This document shows, piece after piece, positions 25,935 through 35,727 of a stretch of DNA of 64,000 nucleotides; within the stretch, counting starts at the first letter, position 1, and every line of letters begins with the position of its first letter. The notes under the pieces are model-generated. The model did no database searches and was not told where the DNA came from. It was given only the letters and a program-made list of their open reading frames with translations. Position numbers and translations under genes: made by a program. Source of the DNA: Lederbergia citrea. Lineage in GTDB: Bacteria; Bacillota; Bacilli; Bacillales; Bacillaceae_C. The stretch is from positions 496,001 to 560,000 of the forward strand of contig NZ_JAGYPH010000001.1 of the NCBI RefSeq assembly GCF_018343525.1, written 5' to 3'.

Positions 25935-27113
25935 TTATGTTAGTTTAAGAAGTTTATGCTTTAGCTCGTTTTCCATTGAAATAAGTTCTTGCTCCGCTTG
26001 TGCACGCTTCGCACGGCCTTCTTGCTGAATTTTGATCGTTTCTTCAAGCGTTGTAATTAAGTTCGACTGCGTCTTTTTCAACGTTTCGATATCGACAAGT
26101 CCGCGTTCATTTTCCCGTGCTGTTTCAATCGTATTCGTCTTCAGCATTTCAGCATTTTTCAAAAGTAAATCGTTTGTCGTCTTCGAAACCTGCTTTTGGG
26201 CTTCAACAGCTTGGCGTTGGCGGATCAGTGTGAGAGCAATGGCAATTTGGTTTTTCCAAAGCGGGATTGCTGTCATGATTGATGTCTGGATCTTCTCAGC
26301 CAAAGCTTGGTTTGTGTTCTGGATCATCCTGATTTGTGGAGCGCTTTGAATGGTAATTTGTCTGCTCAGTTTTAAATCATAAAGTCGTTTTTCGAGTCTG
26401 TCAGCAAATTGAACCATATCATTTACTTCTTGATACGACATTTGGTCGCCCGAAGCTTCCGCTTTTTGTTTCAATTCGGGAATCGTTTTTGTCCGCAGCT
26501 CTTCAATTTTAAGCTCTCCCGCCGCAATATAAATGTTCAAAGCATGAAAGTATTCCTTGTTCTTCTCATATAATTGTTCAAGCATCTTTAAATCATTAAT
26601 CAATGTTTGCTTGGATTGGTTAAGTTTCACACTAATTCGGTCTATTTGAGCACCGGTTTTTTGGTACTTCGACATAACTTCCTGGATAGAGCCGGAAATT
26701 CTTCCGAACATTTTGGAAAAGAAGTTCTTTTTCTCAGGCGCTAGTTCATCGGGATTAACATCCCGAAGCTTACTCATCAATTCACTTAATATATCGCCAA
26801 TTGGACCAATATCTTTATTTTGCACATGATCAAGCATAGAGCTTGAGAAGTTTAACAACTGGGATTGGGCTTGAGTCCCATAAGCAATCACGGCTTGATG
26901 ATTGGCTGGATCGATTTGCTTTGCAAGTTCCAGTGCGCGCTTGCGATTTTCTTCGGGTAGGGTATCAACCAGCCTGGCAGGTTTTTCTGCCATTTGTACG
27001 GATGGCTGCTCCAATGGAGCTAGCTCCTGTTCTCCAAATGGGTTGGCTAAAAGGTCATCCAGCCCGCTTGATAAATCAGTTTCTAATACTATATCTTTTT
27101 TTTCTTCGCTCAT
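25935..27113 (-). CDS. yaaN: TelA/KlaA toxic-anion-resistance family protein (YaaN-like)
   Basis: The 392-aa cytosolic, mostly helical protein belongs to the TelA family, defined by members linked to tellurite resistance. Visible family segments: [27 protein letters not shown] cut by a conserved start, [14 protein letters not shown], and [19 protein letters not shown]. Extensive coiled-coil is likely. Its start overlaps the end of the xpaC gene by four bases, the same pair as xpaC-yaaN in B. subtilis, though at a different locus. The biochemical role is unknown. Confidence 0.87.
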   Translation of the reverse strand: MSEEKKDIVLETDLSSGLDDLLANPFGEQELAPLEQPSVQMAEKPARLVDTLPEENRKRALELAKQIDPANHQAVIAYGTQAQSQLLNFSSSMLDHVQNKDIGPIGDILSELMSKLRDVNPDELAPEKKNFFSKMFGRISGSIQEVMSKYQKTGAQIDRISVKLNQSKQTLINDLKMLEQLYEKNKEYFHALNIYIAAGELKIEELRTKTIPELKQKAEASGDQMSYQEVNDMVQFADRLEKRLYDLKLSRQITIQSAPQIRMIQNTNQALAEKIQTSIMTAIPLWKNQIAIALTLIRQRQAVEAQKQVSKTTNDLLLKNAEMLKTNTIETARENERGLVDIETLKKTQSNLITTLEETIKIQQEGRAKRAQAEQELISMENELKHKLLKLT

Positions 27114-27763
27114 TCTTTTGTTCTCCTTTCCTCATCAAGAGGGTTATACTCGAGTTTTTTTAAGGAATGCTTTGCAACATCGAGTTCGAATTTCAAATCA
27201 TCAATATCAGTAGACAGCACATGGTAAATGTCCTTTTTTATGGACTCCCTTAAATCATCCAGCGTGCTTTGTGTTTCTTTAAGAGAAATATACATTTTCT
27301 CATTTTTGATTGGCTGTGCAGCAAGATGAGCATAACGTTCAGAAAGTTCAACTACAGAATCAAGATGATAGAAAAAGAAGCGTTCGGATTGATAAAATCG
27401 ACGCGGATCTTTATTGACAATCGCATACATTCTTTTCGCCAGTTTATTAAGTTCATAAAGCTGTTTGAAGGCTCCCATGGACCGAACTGAGAAAAAAGCT
27501 TTCTGCAGGCGGCTCATTTTTCTCTTGGCCTCCTGTAAATTTTTTTGGATATAGTTGTATTCTTTGCGAGTCAATTTATTTTTCTTTAAAAATTGATAAT
27601 CGAAAAACCACTTCAGCCCGAAAAATGTCACTCCACCGATCAACAAGGCGATCAAGAAAGAGGTGAAGGGAGGATTTTTAAAACCAAAAAATAAAATAAT
27701 CCATATTAAAATCGTTTCAACGGCTGTAAACATCCCGAGGAAAAAAGAATAAACGGATTTCAA
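27110..27763 (-). CDS. xpaC: XpaC-like membrane protein
   Basis: The 217-aa protein has two N-terminal membrane helices ([20 protein letters not shown] and [18 protein letters not shown]) followed by a basic helical cytosolic part. This matches the XpaC family, named from the 5-bromo-4-chloroindolyl phosphate hydrolysis phenotype; no catalytic motif is evident. It is the promoter-proximal gene of a two-gene operon with the TelA homolog. Confidence 0.83.
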   Translation of the reverse strand: MKSVYSFFLGMFTAVETILIWIILFFGFKNPPFTSFLIALLIGGVTFFGLKWFFDYQFLKKNKLTRKEYNYIQKNLQEAKRKMSRLQKAFFSVRSMGAFKQLYELNKLAKRMYAIVNKDPRRFYQSERFFFYHLDSVVELSERYAHLAAQPIKNEKMYISLKETQSTLDDLRESIKKDIYHVLSTDIDDLKFELDVAKHSLKKLEYNPLDEERRTKE

Positions 27764-28022
27764 GATGCATCTACTCCTGTCCCATACTTTTCATATATAT
27801 TCATTACGATTTAGTTATTAAAAAGTTTCATAACTCTATTATAAGGAATATAAATGCCATTTGAAAGCGGGAAATAAGTAAAAAGTTCTATAAAGACATC
27901 GTAAAAAGAGGATTTTAGGGATATGTATTGAAAAAAGAAGAGGAGAGTGTGAGTATCAACCAAGTTGAACACCAATGATTGGAAGCGCTTCTTTTATTAA
28001 AAGTAAAAGGAGGATGAAAAAG

Positions 28023-28712
28023 GTGAAGCAAATTTACACATCTTATCAAGATGCAGTTGCTGACATTAAGGAAGGATCTACCCTTATGGTAGGCGGATTC
28101 GGGCTTTGTGGCATACCGGAAAACTTGATTTTAGCCCTTGTTGATAAAGGCGTAAAAAATTTGACGATAATCTCCAACAATTGTGGTATCGATGATTGGG
28201 GCCTCGGATTATTACTGAAAAATAAACAAATCAAAAAAATGATCGGTTCCTATGTAGGAGAGAACAAAGAGTTTGAACGGCAAGTGCTTTCAGGAGAAGT
28301 GGAAGTGGAACTGACTCCACAAGGAACGCTCGCGGAAAAAATCCGAGCAGGCGGTGCGGGAATTCCGGCATTTTATACTCCAGCAGGCGTTGGAACACAA
28401 ATAGCCGAAGGAAAAGAAATTCGGGAATTTAATGGTAAAGAATATGTACTTGAAGAAGCGCTCGTTGCCGATTTCAGCTTAATTAGAGCATGGAAAGGCG
28501 ATAAAATGGGCAATCTCCTCTACCGGAAAACCGCCCGAAATTTTAATCCAATGATGGCTGCTGCCGGAAAAGTAACAGTCGCCGAAGTCGAATATTTATG
28601 TGACATTGGCGAACTGGACCCGAATCATATTCATACACCGAGCATTTATGTACAGAGAATCATCCAAGGGCCGCAAGAGAAGCGAATTGAAAGGGTAACC
28701 GTTAAAGCTTAA
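28023..28712 (+). CDS. scoA: Succinyl-CoA:3-oxoacid CoA-transferase subunit A
   Basis: The 229-aa subunit has the [13 protein letters not shown] motif of CoA-transferase subunit A and the [16 protein letters not shown] loop. With ScoB it transfers CoA from succinyl-CoA to acetoacetate, allowing use of ketone bodies made by HMG-CoA lyase. GTG 28023 was chosen because AAAGGAGG lies nine bases before it; ATG 28014 is too close to that site, and ATG 27975 has none. Confidence 0.92.
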   Translation: MKQIYTSYQDAVADIKEGSTLMVGGFGLCGIPENLILALVDKGVKNLTIISNNCGIDDWGLGLLLKNKQIKKMIGSYVGENKEFERQVLSGEVEVELTPQGTLAEKIRAGGAGIPAFYTPAGVGTQIAEGKEIREFNGKEYVLEEALVADFSLIRAWKGDKMGNLLYRKTARNFNPMMAAAGKVTVAEVEYLCDIGELDPNHIHTPSIYVQRIIQGPQEKRIERVTVKA

Positions 28713-28736
28713 AACGCGTGGAAAGGAGCGAAAAAC

Positions 28737-29405
28737 ATGGCGGTGGATAAGGCATTGATTCGGGAGAAAATTGCAAAACGGGCGGAAAAAGAAATTGAAA
28801 CGGGATTTTATGTGAATCTCGGAATCGGTATGCCAACATTAGTAGCCAATTTTATTTCCTCTGACAAACAAGTTGTGCTGCAATCGGAAAACGGATTGCT
28901 TGGTATAGGTCCGTATCCAGAGAAATCTGATATTGACGCAGATTTAATCAATGCGGGAAAGGAAACAGTGACGGCTATTCCGGGAGCGGCTTACTTTGAT
29001 AGTGCTGAATCATTTGCGATGATCCGAGGGGGTCACGTCAATATTGCCATTTTAGGCGGAATGGAAGTATCGGAAAAAGGTGATTTGGCTAATTGGATGA
29101 TTCCGGGTAAAATGATTAAGGGCATGGGCGGAGCGATGGATCTTGTCCACGGTGCGGGTAAAATCATTGTGATTATGGAGCACGTCAATAAAGGTGGGGA
29201 CCCGAAAATATTAAACGAATGCAGCTTACCTCTTACTGGCAAGCAGGTCGTCCACCGAATTATCACAGATCGAGCTGTCATTGATGTGACCGACACAGGG
29301 CTTCTATTAAAAGAAGTCGCAAAGGGATATGCCATCGATGATATAATTGCTTCGACAGAACCGAAATTAATAGTAGCGGATGATGTAAAAGTGAATGCAT
29401 TTTAA
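28737..29405 (+). CDS. scoB: Succinyl-CoA:3-oxoacid CoA-transferase subunit B
   Basis: The 222-aa subunit carries the catalytic glutamate in LQSENGLLG and the [14 protein letters not shown] signature. It completes the transferase with ScoA, 24 bases upstream. The ATG follows AAAGGAGCG. It precedes yqkE within the same probable transcript. Confidence 0.93.
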   Translation: MAVDKALIREKIAKRAEKEIETGFYVNLGIGMPTLVANFISSDKQVVLQSENGLLGIGPYPEKSDIDADLINAGKETVTAIPGAAYFDSAESFAMIRGGHVNIAILGGMEVSEKGDLANWMIPGKMIKGMGGAMDLVHGAGKIIVIMEHVNKGGDPKILNECSLPLTGKQVVHRIITDRAVIDVTDTGLLLKEVAKGYAIDDIIASTEPKLIVADDVKVNAF

Positions 29406-29440
29406 TTAATATTAATTCGAGCGACAAGGAGAAAGCGGTA

Positions 29441-29692
29441 ATGGCAAAACAAAGAAAAAGACAGCAAAAATTGAAAGAACAGGATACGGGGAATGTCACC
29501 TTAAAGGACGGACTCAATCCCGAAGTGCTACAAAAGCTCAAGCAGACGCAATATGATCTACTTGAAGCGGAAGAACAGAAAAAAACAGCAGAGAAAGCTA
29601 AAAAGCTAGAAGAAAAGAAGCAACGAGACAAAAATAAAACATTTGAGGAATTATTAAATGAAACACCTTTAAATTGGAAGGATTATAAGTAG
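29441..29692 (+). CDS. yqkE: YqkE family protein (DUF3886)
   Basis: The 83-aa highly charged, probably helical protein ends with FEELLNETPLNWKDYK, the conserved DUF3886 tail. Its middle is Lys/Glu rich (EEQKKTAEKAKKLEEKKQRD), likely coiled coil. Function unknown. It keeps the name-giving position of yqkE in the yqk gene block and is followed by a terminator. Confidence 0.85.
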   Translation: MAKQRKRQQKLKEQDTGNVTLKDGLNPEVLQKLKQTQYDLLEAEEQKKTAEKAKKLEEKKQRDKNKTFEELLNETPLNWKDYK

Positions 29693-29724
29693 GAATATTT
29701 TAAAATTTGATTGTTATACTAAAT

Positions 29725-29769
29725 AAACGGCCTGGCTCCCTTTTTCGGGAGTAGGCCGTTTACTTTTTT
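29725..29769 (+). terminator. Terminator after yqkE
   Basis: Long stem pairing AAACGGCCT and CTCCC with GGGAG and AGGCCGTTT, then ACTTTTTT. Confidence 0.9.
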
Positions 29770-29914
29770 ATTAATCATTAATTATATCAAAACATTTCAA
29801 AAACAGGAAAAAGGAATCAGGTCATTAGTTTGGAATAAAGAGTACTAACTGATAATGATAGTACTTCCGGTGTGTAGAGATCCAAAGCTAAATAAGTTAA
29901 CCTTAAATCAACGC

Positions 29915-29928
29915 TGTAAGCGTTTGCA
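29915..29928 (+). promoter_or_regulatory. cre-like site (CcpA) upstream of nagZ
   Basis: TGTAAGCGTTTGCA fits TGWNANCGNTNWCA except for one position. It lies 26 bases upstream of the nagZ start codon, suggesting catabolite repression of the wall-sugar genes. Confidence 0.7.
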
Positions 29929-29953
29929 ATTAAAGTAAAAGGAGGAATGAAAT

Positions 29954-32065
29954 GTGTTCGTTTTACGTAAATTTATTTTCCTTCCAATCCTGATTATCGC
30001 ACTATTGGCTTCACCTATTCTAGCCGGTGCTAACAATCCAAAAGCCGCAGGTGAATCAACAGTAAAAGATTTGGTCATCCTTCAAAACGTACCTGAAGTG
30101 GAAATGGAGAAGGCAGGAGGGGAATTCCACTTAAAAGCACTACATGTTTACCATGAAGGCCATTTTACGGCAGCCTCAAAAAACTTAAACTGGACAACCT
30201 CAAACAAAAATGTGGCTTCAGTTGATAAGAATGGTGTTGTCAAAATATCGGGTAAAACAGGCCGAACATTTATTACGGTAAATGACGGTACATATAACGA
30301 TAGAATGGCGATTGATGTAAAACCTGATCCAGCAGCAAGACAAGGAAAAGGGAAACCGTCATTTAAAGTGGAGGTTGTAAAAGGTAAAGGAGAACGTTAC
30401 AACTTAATCGAGAATGCTGTAAAAATCATGAGCATAGAAGAAAAAGTCGGCCAAATGCTCATGCCTGATTTTAGAAATTGGAAAGGAAAAGATGTGACTG
30501 AAATGCTCCCTGAAATTGAACAGCTTGTAAAAGATTATCACCTTGGTGGAGTCATTTTGTTCAGGGAAAATGTTGTTACTACAGAGCAAACGGCCAAACT
30601 TGTTGCAGACTATCAAGCTGCTACAGAAAAATATGGCCTTTTTCTTACGATTGATCAAGAAGGAGGTATTATCACGCGTCTACAATCTGGCACAGATATG
30701 CCCGGAAATATGGCGCTTGGAGCTACGCGTTCTGAGGAACTGGCACATAAAGTGGGTAAAGCGATTGGGGGAGAGCTCTCGGCACTAGGAATCAATGTAA
30801 ACTTTGCCCCCTCATTTGATATTAATAACAATCCGGATAACCCAGTCATTGGCGTTAGATCGTTCGGAGAGGATCCGGAATTGGTGGCTAAGCTCGGTGT
30901 TGCCTATACGAAAGGGCTGCAAGCAACAGGAACAGCGGCCACAGCAAAGCACTTTCCGGGACATGGCGATACAGCAACCGACTCGCATTTAGGTCTTCCG
31001 GAGGTTCCGTATGATAAAGAAAGGCTAAAAGCAGTAGAATTGTATCCATTTCAAAAAGCAATGGAGGCGGGAATAGACGCGATCATGACGGCACACGTCA
31101 CATTCCCGAAGATTGATGGTACGAAGGTAATTTCCAAAAAGGATGGGACGGAAATAAATCTTCCAGCAACTCTTTCATATAAGGTGTTAACAGAACTGAT
31201 GAGAGAAGAAATGGGTTATGAGGGATTGATTTTCACTGATGCTTTGAACATGCAGGCCATTACTGATCACTTTGGACCTGTGGATGCTGTCATTCGTGCA
31301 GTTAATGCCGGAACCGATATTGTATTAATGCCGGTTGGGCTTGAAAGTGTCGCAAACGGATTACTGGGAGCCGTTCATTCCGGTGAAATCTCCGTTGATC
31401 GTATCGAAGCTTCTGTAAAACGGATTTTGGCCTTGAAGCTGAAACGCGGCATCATCAAAGAAGAAAATCCAAAGCCAATTAAAGAAAAAATTGCGAATGC
31501 GCTTCAAGTGGTCGGTTCTAAAGAGAATAAGCAAGTTGAAAGGGAAGCGGCAGAAAAGTCAGTTACATTAGTGAAAAATAACAATGCTTTGCCTTTGACA
31601 CCTAACACAGATGACAAAATTGTTGTAGTAGGGAGCACATATAGTAGTGATCTATTCAATGCTTTGAAAGGCTATCAAGCAAACACCATGTTAATTAATT
31701 CAAGCGGTCCGTTATCAGAAGCCCAATTAAACGAAATACGAAGTTCAAAAGCGGTCATTGTTGGGACCAACACTTCGACGGTGTCTGGAAGAACACCTTC
31801 CAATGCTCAAATGCGTATGGTCAATCAGTTGAAAAATGAAACAGATACGCCGGTGATTGCCGTTGGGATCCGTAATCCTTATGACATCATGGCATTCCCA
31901 AATGTTGATGCGTATTTAGCCCAATACAGTTTTAGATCAGCAAGCTTTAATGCGACGGCTTCGATTATTTTTGGACAGCTTGCACCGACTGGAAAACTAC
32001 CTGTAACGATTCCTAATTATACAGGCGGGGTTTTATATCAATATGGCCACGGATTAACTTACTGA
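29954..32065 (+). CDS. nagZ: Secreted beta-N-acetylglucosaminidase NagZ, GH3 family
   Basis: The 703-aa protein has a signal peptide (FIFLPILIIALLASPILAGA), a Big2-like domain (NLNWTTSNKNVASVDKNGVV), a GH3 TIM barrel with the NagZ catalytic loop KHFPGHGDTATDSH and the nucleophile Asp in GLIFTDALNMQAI, and a C-terminal alpha/beta domain. It releases terminal GlcNAc from peptidoglycan fragments outside the cell, as B. subtilis NagZ does. The GTG start follows AAAGGAGG. The neighbouring NamZ gene makes the same recycling pair as nagZ-ybbC. Confidence 0.93.
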   Translation: MFVLRKFIFLPILIIALLASPILAGANNPKAAGESTVKDLVILQNVPEVEMEKAGGEFHLKALHVYHEGHFTAASKNLNWTTSNKNVASVDKNGVVKISGKTGRTFITVNDGTYNDRMAIDVKPDPAARQGKGKPSFKVEVVKGKGERYNLIENAVKIMSIEEKVGQMLMPDFRNWKGKDVTEMLPEIEQLVKDYHLGGVILFRENVVTTEQTAKLVADYQAATEKYGLFLTIDQEGGIITRLQSGTDMPGNMALGATRSEELAHKVGKAIGGELSALGINVNFAPSFDINNNPDNPVIGVRSFGEDPELVAKLGVAYTKGLQATGTAATAKHFPGHGDTATDSHLGLPEVPYDKERLKAVELYPFQKAMEAGIDAIMTAHVTFPKIDGTKVISKKDGTEINLPATLSYKVLTELMREEMGYEGLIFTDALNMQAITDHFGPVDAVIRAVNAGTDIVLMPVGLESVANGLLGAVHSGEISVDRIEASVKRILALKLKRGIIKEENPKPIKEKIANALQVVGSKENKQVEREAAEKSVTLVKNNNALPLTPNTDDKIVVVGSTYSSDLFNALKGYQANTMLINSSGPLSEAQLNEIRSSKAVIVGTNTSTVSGRTPSNAQMRMVNQLKNETDTPVIAVGIRNPYDIMAFPNVDAYLAQYSFRSASFNATASIIFGQLAPTGKLPVTIPNYTGGVLYQYGHGLTY

Positions 32066-32086
32066 AACGATGAAGGAGAGATGAAC

Positions 32087-33340
32087 ATGAAAAAATGGAT
32101 GATCACCTTATTGACAGCAGTGCTTGTTCTTTCGTCATTATCGGCCGTGTTAGCTAACCATGATAATGGTAACGGAAAATCAAATGATGGAGGTAAGAAA
32201 AATAAAAAATTTGCCATTGGTGTAGAGGTTCTGCTGAAAGAAAAAAAGAACTTGATTAAAGGGAAAAAAGTCGGTTTGATTACGAATCCAACGGGTGTTG
32301 ACCAAGAATTGAATAGTATCGTTGACTTGCTCCACAACGATCCAGATGTATCGTTAACGGCGCTTTACGGACCTGAGCACGGTGTTCGTGGCGATGCGCA
32401 GGCGGGACAATATGTCCCTTATTATATTGATGAGGTAACAGGACTTCCTGTATATAGCCTGTATGGAAGCACACGGAAGCCATCACCTGAAATGCTTGAA
32501 AACGTTGATGTACTTTTGTTTGATATTCAAGATGTTGGAACACGCTTCTATACGTATATTTATACGATGGCACTGGCAATGGAGGCTGCAAAGGAAAAGG
32601 GTATTCCTTTCATCGTATTGGACAGGCCTAATCCGCTTGGTGGAACAAAAGTCGAAGGACCTGTACTTGATCCAGAATTCGCTTCGTTTGTCGGACAATA
32701 TGCCATCCCGCTTCGCCATGGAATGACAGTTGGAGAATTGGCCAAGCTTTTCAATAGGGAATTCGGTATTCATGCAGATTTGACTGTTGTTGAAATGAAG
32801 GGCTGGAAGCGCGATTCGTACTATGATGAAACAGGATTACCGTTCGTACTCCCTTCACCAAATATGCCGACGCTTGAGACAGCACTCGTATACCCGGGGG
32901 CAGCACTCATTGAAGGAACGAATGCGTCGGAAGGAAGGGGAACAACGAAGCCATTTGAATTGATTGGGGCTCCGTTCATCAATAGCACGGAACTTGCCAA
33001 AAAGTTAAATTCGCTGAATCTTCCAGGGGTAATATTCCGGAGTGCATCGTTTACACCGACTTTTTCTAAGCACAGCGGGAAACTTTCGCATGGTGTTCAA
33101 ATTCATATAACCGACCGTGATGCCTATCAGCCTGTTGAAACGGGGCTGCATATCGTAAAGACTATACATGATTTATATCCTGAGAGCTTTAGTTTAACAG
33201 CTTTTTTTGACAATCTAATCGGAAACGGCTGGATCCGCCAAGGCATCATGGAAGGCATGACAGTGAAGGAAATGAAATCACGCTGGGAAGCAGAATTAAA
33301 AGAATTTAAGAAATTAAGAAATAAATACTTATTGTATTAA
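32087..33340 (+). CDS. namZ: Exo-beta-N-acetylmuramidase NamZ (DUF1343, GH171; YbbC)
   Basis: The 417-aa secreted protein begins with a signal peptide (MITLLTAVLVLSSLSAVLA). DUF1343 segments are present: GKKVGLITNPTGVD, YGPEHGVRGDAQAG, DVLLFDIQDVGTRFYTYI and PSPNMPTLETALVYPG. NamZ removes terminal MurNAc from glycan chains after NagZ has removed GlcNAc, so the two enzymes degrade wall chains stepwise. ATG 32087 is chosen over 32081 because GGAGAG is directly adjacent to the latter. Confidence 0.92.
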   Translation: MKKWMITLLTAVLVLSSLSAVLANHDNGNGKSNDGGKKNKKFAIGVEVLLKEKKNLIKGKKVGLITNPTGVDQELNSIVDLLHNDPDVSLTALYGPEHGVRGDAQAGQYVPYYIDEVTGLPVYSLYGSTRKPSPEMLENVDVLLFDIQDVGTRFYTYIYTMALAMEAAKEKGIPFIVLDRPNPLGGTKVEGPVLDPEFASFVGQYAIPLRHGMTVGELAKLFNREFGIHADLTVVEMKGWKRDSYYDETGLPFVLPSPNMPTLETALVYPGAALIEGTNASEGRGTTKPFELIGAPFINSTELAKKLNSLNLPGVIFRSASFTPTFSKHSGKLSHGVQIHITDRDAYQPVETGLHIVKTIHDLYPESFSLTAFFDNLIGNGWIRQGIMEGMTVKEMKSRWEAELKEFKKLRNKYLLY

Positions 33341-33455
33341 ATTTATTGATAAATGTAATAGTCGCCGAAATTCCCAGTGTGCTAGTTTGCTAGTTTGTTC
33401 AGTATAAAGCCAAAAAATTAAATTTTGACAATCTAAGAAAAAGGGGAGTCAAATC

Positions 33456-34748
33456 TTGAAAAAATCTAACAAATGGTGGCTCGGAAGTTTATTGGCAATC
33501 ATTCTAGTCGTTTCAGGCTGTTCCTCAGATAAAGGTGGAGAAAAGAAAAATGTTTCTAATCCGGGTGAAGACACTGCAGAAAAAGTTCAATTGACGATGG
33601 GCAGTTGGAGAACAGAGGATGTAGATAAGTATAAAAAAGTAATTGAAAAATTTAATGAACAGCATCCAAATATCGAGATTAAATTTAGTCCATCAAAAAA
33701 CACAGAGTATAATACAATTCTTAATACAGCGTTACAAGGTGGAGAAGGACCAGATATCTTCCATTTACGCCCATATACTGCAGGGATTACTCTTGCTGAT
33801 TCAGGATATGTCGAGCCATTGGACGGCCTGAAAGGATTGGATGTCTTTCCTGAATCATCCCTCATGGCTTCAAAAGGGGCTGATGGAAAACAATATGGTG
33901 TTCCTTTAAACATTAGTACAACCCAAATGTTCTATAATAAGAAAATTTTTAAAGATTTAGGATTGGAAGAACCAAAAACATGGGGTGAATTCATTGAGAT
34001 GAATGAAAAATTATTAAAGGAAAAAATTATACCAATCGCTTTAGGATCGAAGGAAGGTTGGTTACTCTCTGCAGCGCACGGCATGATCGGACCTGCTCAT
34101 TATGGGGGAACAGATTTTGTCGAGAAAATAACGGAAGGCGAAACTGATTTTACAAGTGATGAATTTGTAAATTCATTAAAAGCAATGAATGATCTTAGTA
34201 AATATTTCCCGGCAAACTATGAAGGCTTAGGTATGGAGGATGTTCGTACATTATTTTTCACGGAAGAGGCTGCGATGTTTCCGATGGGTAGTTGGGAGAT
34301 AGAAGTATTACGCGAAATGAACCCGGACCTTGATTTCGGTTTCTTCCCAATGCCGTCTGCTGTCGGCAAGGAGCCAACCATTACGACTTGGGTTGATGGT
34401 TCTTTTGCAATTAATGCTAACTCTAAACATAAAGAATCCGCAAAGACATTCTTGGAATTCCTAACGACAGAGGAATTTGGTCAGCTATTTACAGAAGAAT
34501 TTAAAATGATCAGTGCCATTCCTGGGATTACAACCAATGATGAACTTGTCAATTCTTTAAGTAAAGCGGTCGAAGAACGACCAACGCCATACATGTTTGT
34601 CGTTCATTTTACGGGAGGAAATCCTTCCACAAAGGCAACGCTTGAAACAGAATTGCAAGGAATGTATTTAAATAAACAATCTCCAGAAGAAGTTGCGCAA
34701 AAAGTACAGGAGAATGCAGCTACATGGTATGAACCATTCAAGAAATAA
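33456..34748 (+). CDS. Sugar ABC transporter substrate-binding lipoprotein
   Basis: The 430-aa protein has a lipoprotein signal peptide with lipobox VVSGCS, so it is membrane-anchored outside the cell. The fold is a CUT1-type extracellular solute-binding protein (family 1): ALQGGEGPDIFHL, YGVPLNISTTQMFYNKKIF and AAMFPMGSWE are typical. The substrate cannot be read from sequence; the adjacent NagZ and NamZ suggest GlcNAc, MurNAc or the disaccharide. The TTG start follows AAGGGGAG. It is 115 bases downstream of namZ. Confidence 0.88.
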   Translation: MKKSNKWWLGSLLAIILVVSGCSSDKGGEKKNVSNPGEDTAEKVQLTMGSWRTEDVDKYKKVIEKFNEQHPNIEIKFSPSKNTEYNTILNTALQGGEGPDIFHLRPYTAGITLADSGYVEPLDGLKGLDVFPESSLMASKGADGKQYGVPLNISTTQMFYNKKIFKDLGLEEPKTWGEFIEMNEKLLKEKIIPIALGSKEGWLLSAAHGMIGPAHYGGTDFVEKITEGETDFTSDEFVNSLKAMNDLSKYFPANYEGLGMEDVRTLFFTEEAAMFPMGSWEIEVLREMNPDLDFGFFPMPSAVGKEPTITTWVDGSFAINANSKHKESAKTFLEFLTTEEFGQLFTEEFKMISAIPGITTNDELVNSLSKAVEERPTPYMFVVHFTGGNPSTKATLETELQGMYLNKQSPEEVAQKVQENAATWYEPFKK

Positions 34749-34761
34749 GGTGGCGGCGACT

Positions 34762-35715
34762 ATGCAGGTGAAACATGAAATTATTTCTACTAACCGAGTC
34801 AAACAAAGGAAGGGGAAGAGGTGGAGTGTCCACCTCTTCCCCATTCCTGCTCTTATTATTTATGGATTGTTCATTGTTTACCCTTTGGCAGCAGCACTCA
34901 CATATAGTTTTTTTGATTGGAAAGGCATTAAAAGAGGCGCTTTTATTGGCCTTCAAAATTTCAAAAATCTATTTACTTTAGAGCCATTTGCGGGGTTATT
35001 TTGGAATGCTTTTCAACATAATGTACTTTATTTCGTTTTACAAATGGTTGTACAAAATGGGCTTGCGTTTTTATTGGCATTTATAGTTTATAAAAAAATT
35101 CGGGGAGCGGAATTTTTTAAAATTGCTTTTTTCTTGCCGCGTTTATTATCTGTGATTGTGGTTGGATTTTTATGGAAGCTCATTTTGAATCCAAATTACG
35201 GGGCTTTAAATGTGATTTTTGGTAAATTCGGTTTGGAAACATTACAAAAGGCTTGGTTAGGTGATCCGAAAACAGCATTAACCGCCATTATTTTAGTGAA
35301 CTGCTGGTTTGGTTTAGGATTTAGTGTGTTGATTTTCTTAGCTGGATTTCAGGCCATTCCCAACGAATTAGTAGAAGCGGCAACATTGGATGGGGCGAAG
35401 GGCGGTCCTATGCTGCGAAAAATTTATTTACCATTAATGATACCTTCCATCATGATCATGACAGTTTTAACGTTTATTCAATCATTTGAAGCGTTCGAGT
35501 TAGTGTACGCTATGCAAGGATCGGATGGTGGACCATACCACTCGACAGATACATTAGCCGTATATTTTTATCGCCTCGCATTTGGCGGTTCATCGGGAGG
35601 TGATTCTACAGCGATTGGATTAGGTTCAGCGCTGGCAACGGTTTTATTCATTTTTATCGCTACGTTCACCATTTTTATCTTAAAAGTAATGCAGAAAAAA
35701 GAAGTGGAAATGTAG
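34762..35715 (+). CDS. Sugar ABC transporter permease (CUT1, MalF type)
   Basis: The 317-aa permease has six predicted membrane helices, beginning IPALIIYGLFIVYPLAAALTYSF, and an EAA loop (EAATLDGAKGGPMLRKIYLP) that contacts the ATPase. ATG 34762 was chosen because AAGGTGG lies nine bases upstream, 13 bases after the binding-protein stop. A very strong hairpin is present within its first codons. No ATPase gene follows; a shared MsmX-type ATPase is likely. Confidence 0.9.
   Translation: MQVKHEIISTNRVKQRKGKRWSVHLFPIPALIIYGLFIVYPLAAALTYSFFDWKGIKRGAFIGLQNFKNLFTLEPFAGLFWNAFQHNVLYFVLQMVVQNGLAFLLAFIVYKKIRGAEFFKIAFFLPRLLSVIVVGFLWKLILNPNYGALNVIFGKFGLETLQKAWLGDPKTALTAIILVNCWFGLGFSVLIFLAGFQAIPNELVEAATLDGAKGGPMLRKIYLPLMIPSIMIMTVLTFIQSFEAFELVYAMQGSDGGPYHSTDTLAVYFYRLAFGGSSGGDSTAIGLGSALATVLFIFIATFTIFILKVMQKKEVEM
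34808..34847 (+). other. Strong RNA hairpin inside the start of the permease gene
   Basis: A perfect 14-bp stem (34812-34825 with 34829-34842, loop GTG) is extended by GGAA/TTCC with one bulged base, 18 bp in all. No T-tract follows. It lies 60 bases after the binding-protein stop and about 16 codons into the permease. Such hairpins after a binding-protein gene often stabilise its mRNA. Confidence 0.7.
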
Positions 35716-35727
35716 GGGGTGGGATAC

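Noticed and set aside
27949..27978. Nine-codon leader peptide upstream of scoA
   Set aside because: Too short and the ribosome site is very close to the GTG; no attenuator hairpin is seen after it.
27979..27992. cre site upstream of scoA
   Set aside because: Only the left half (TTGGAAGCG) fits the consensus; the last bases disagree.
29278..29631. Minus-strand Ser/Phe/Cys-rich frame opposite scoB and yqkE
   Set aside because: Antisense shadow of Lys/Glu-rich coding sequence.
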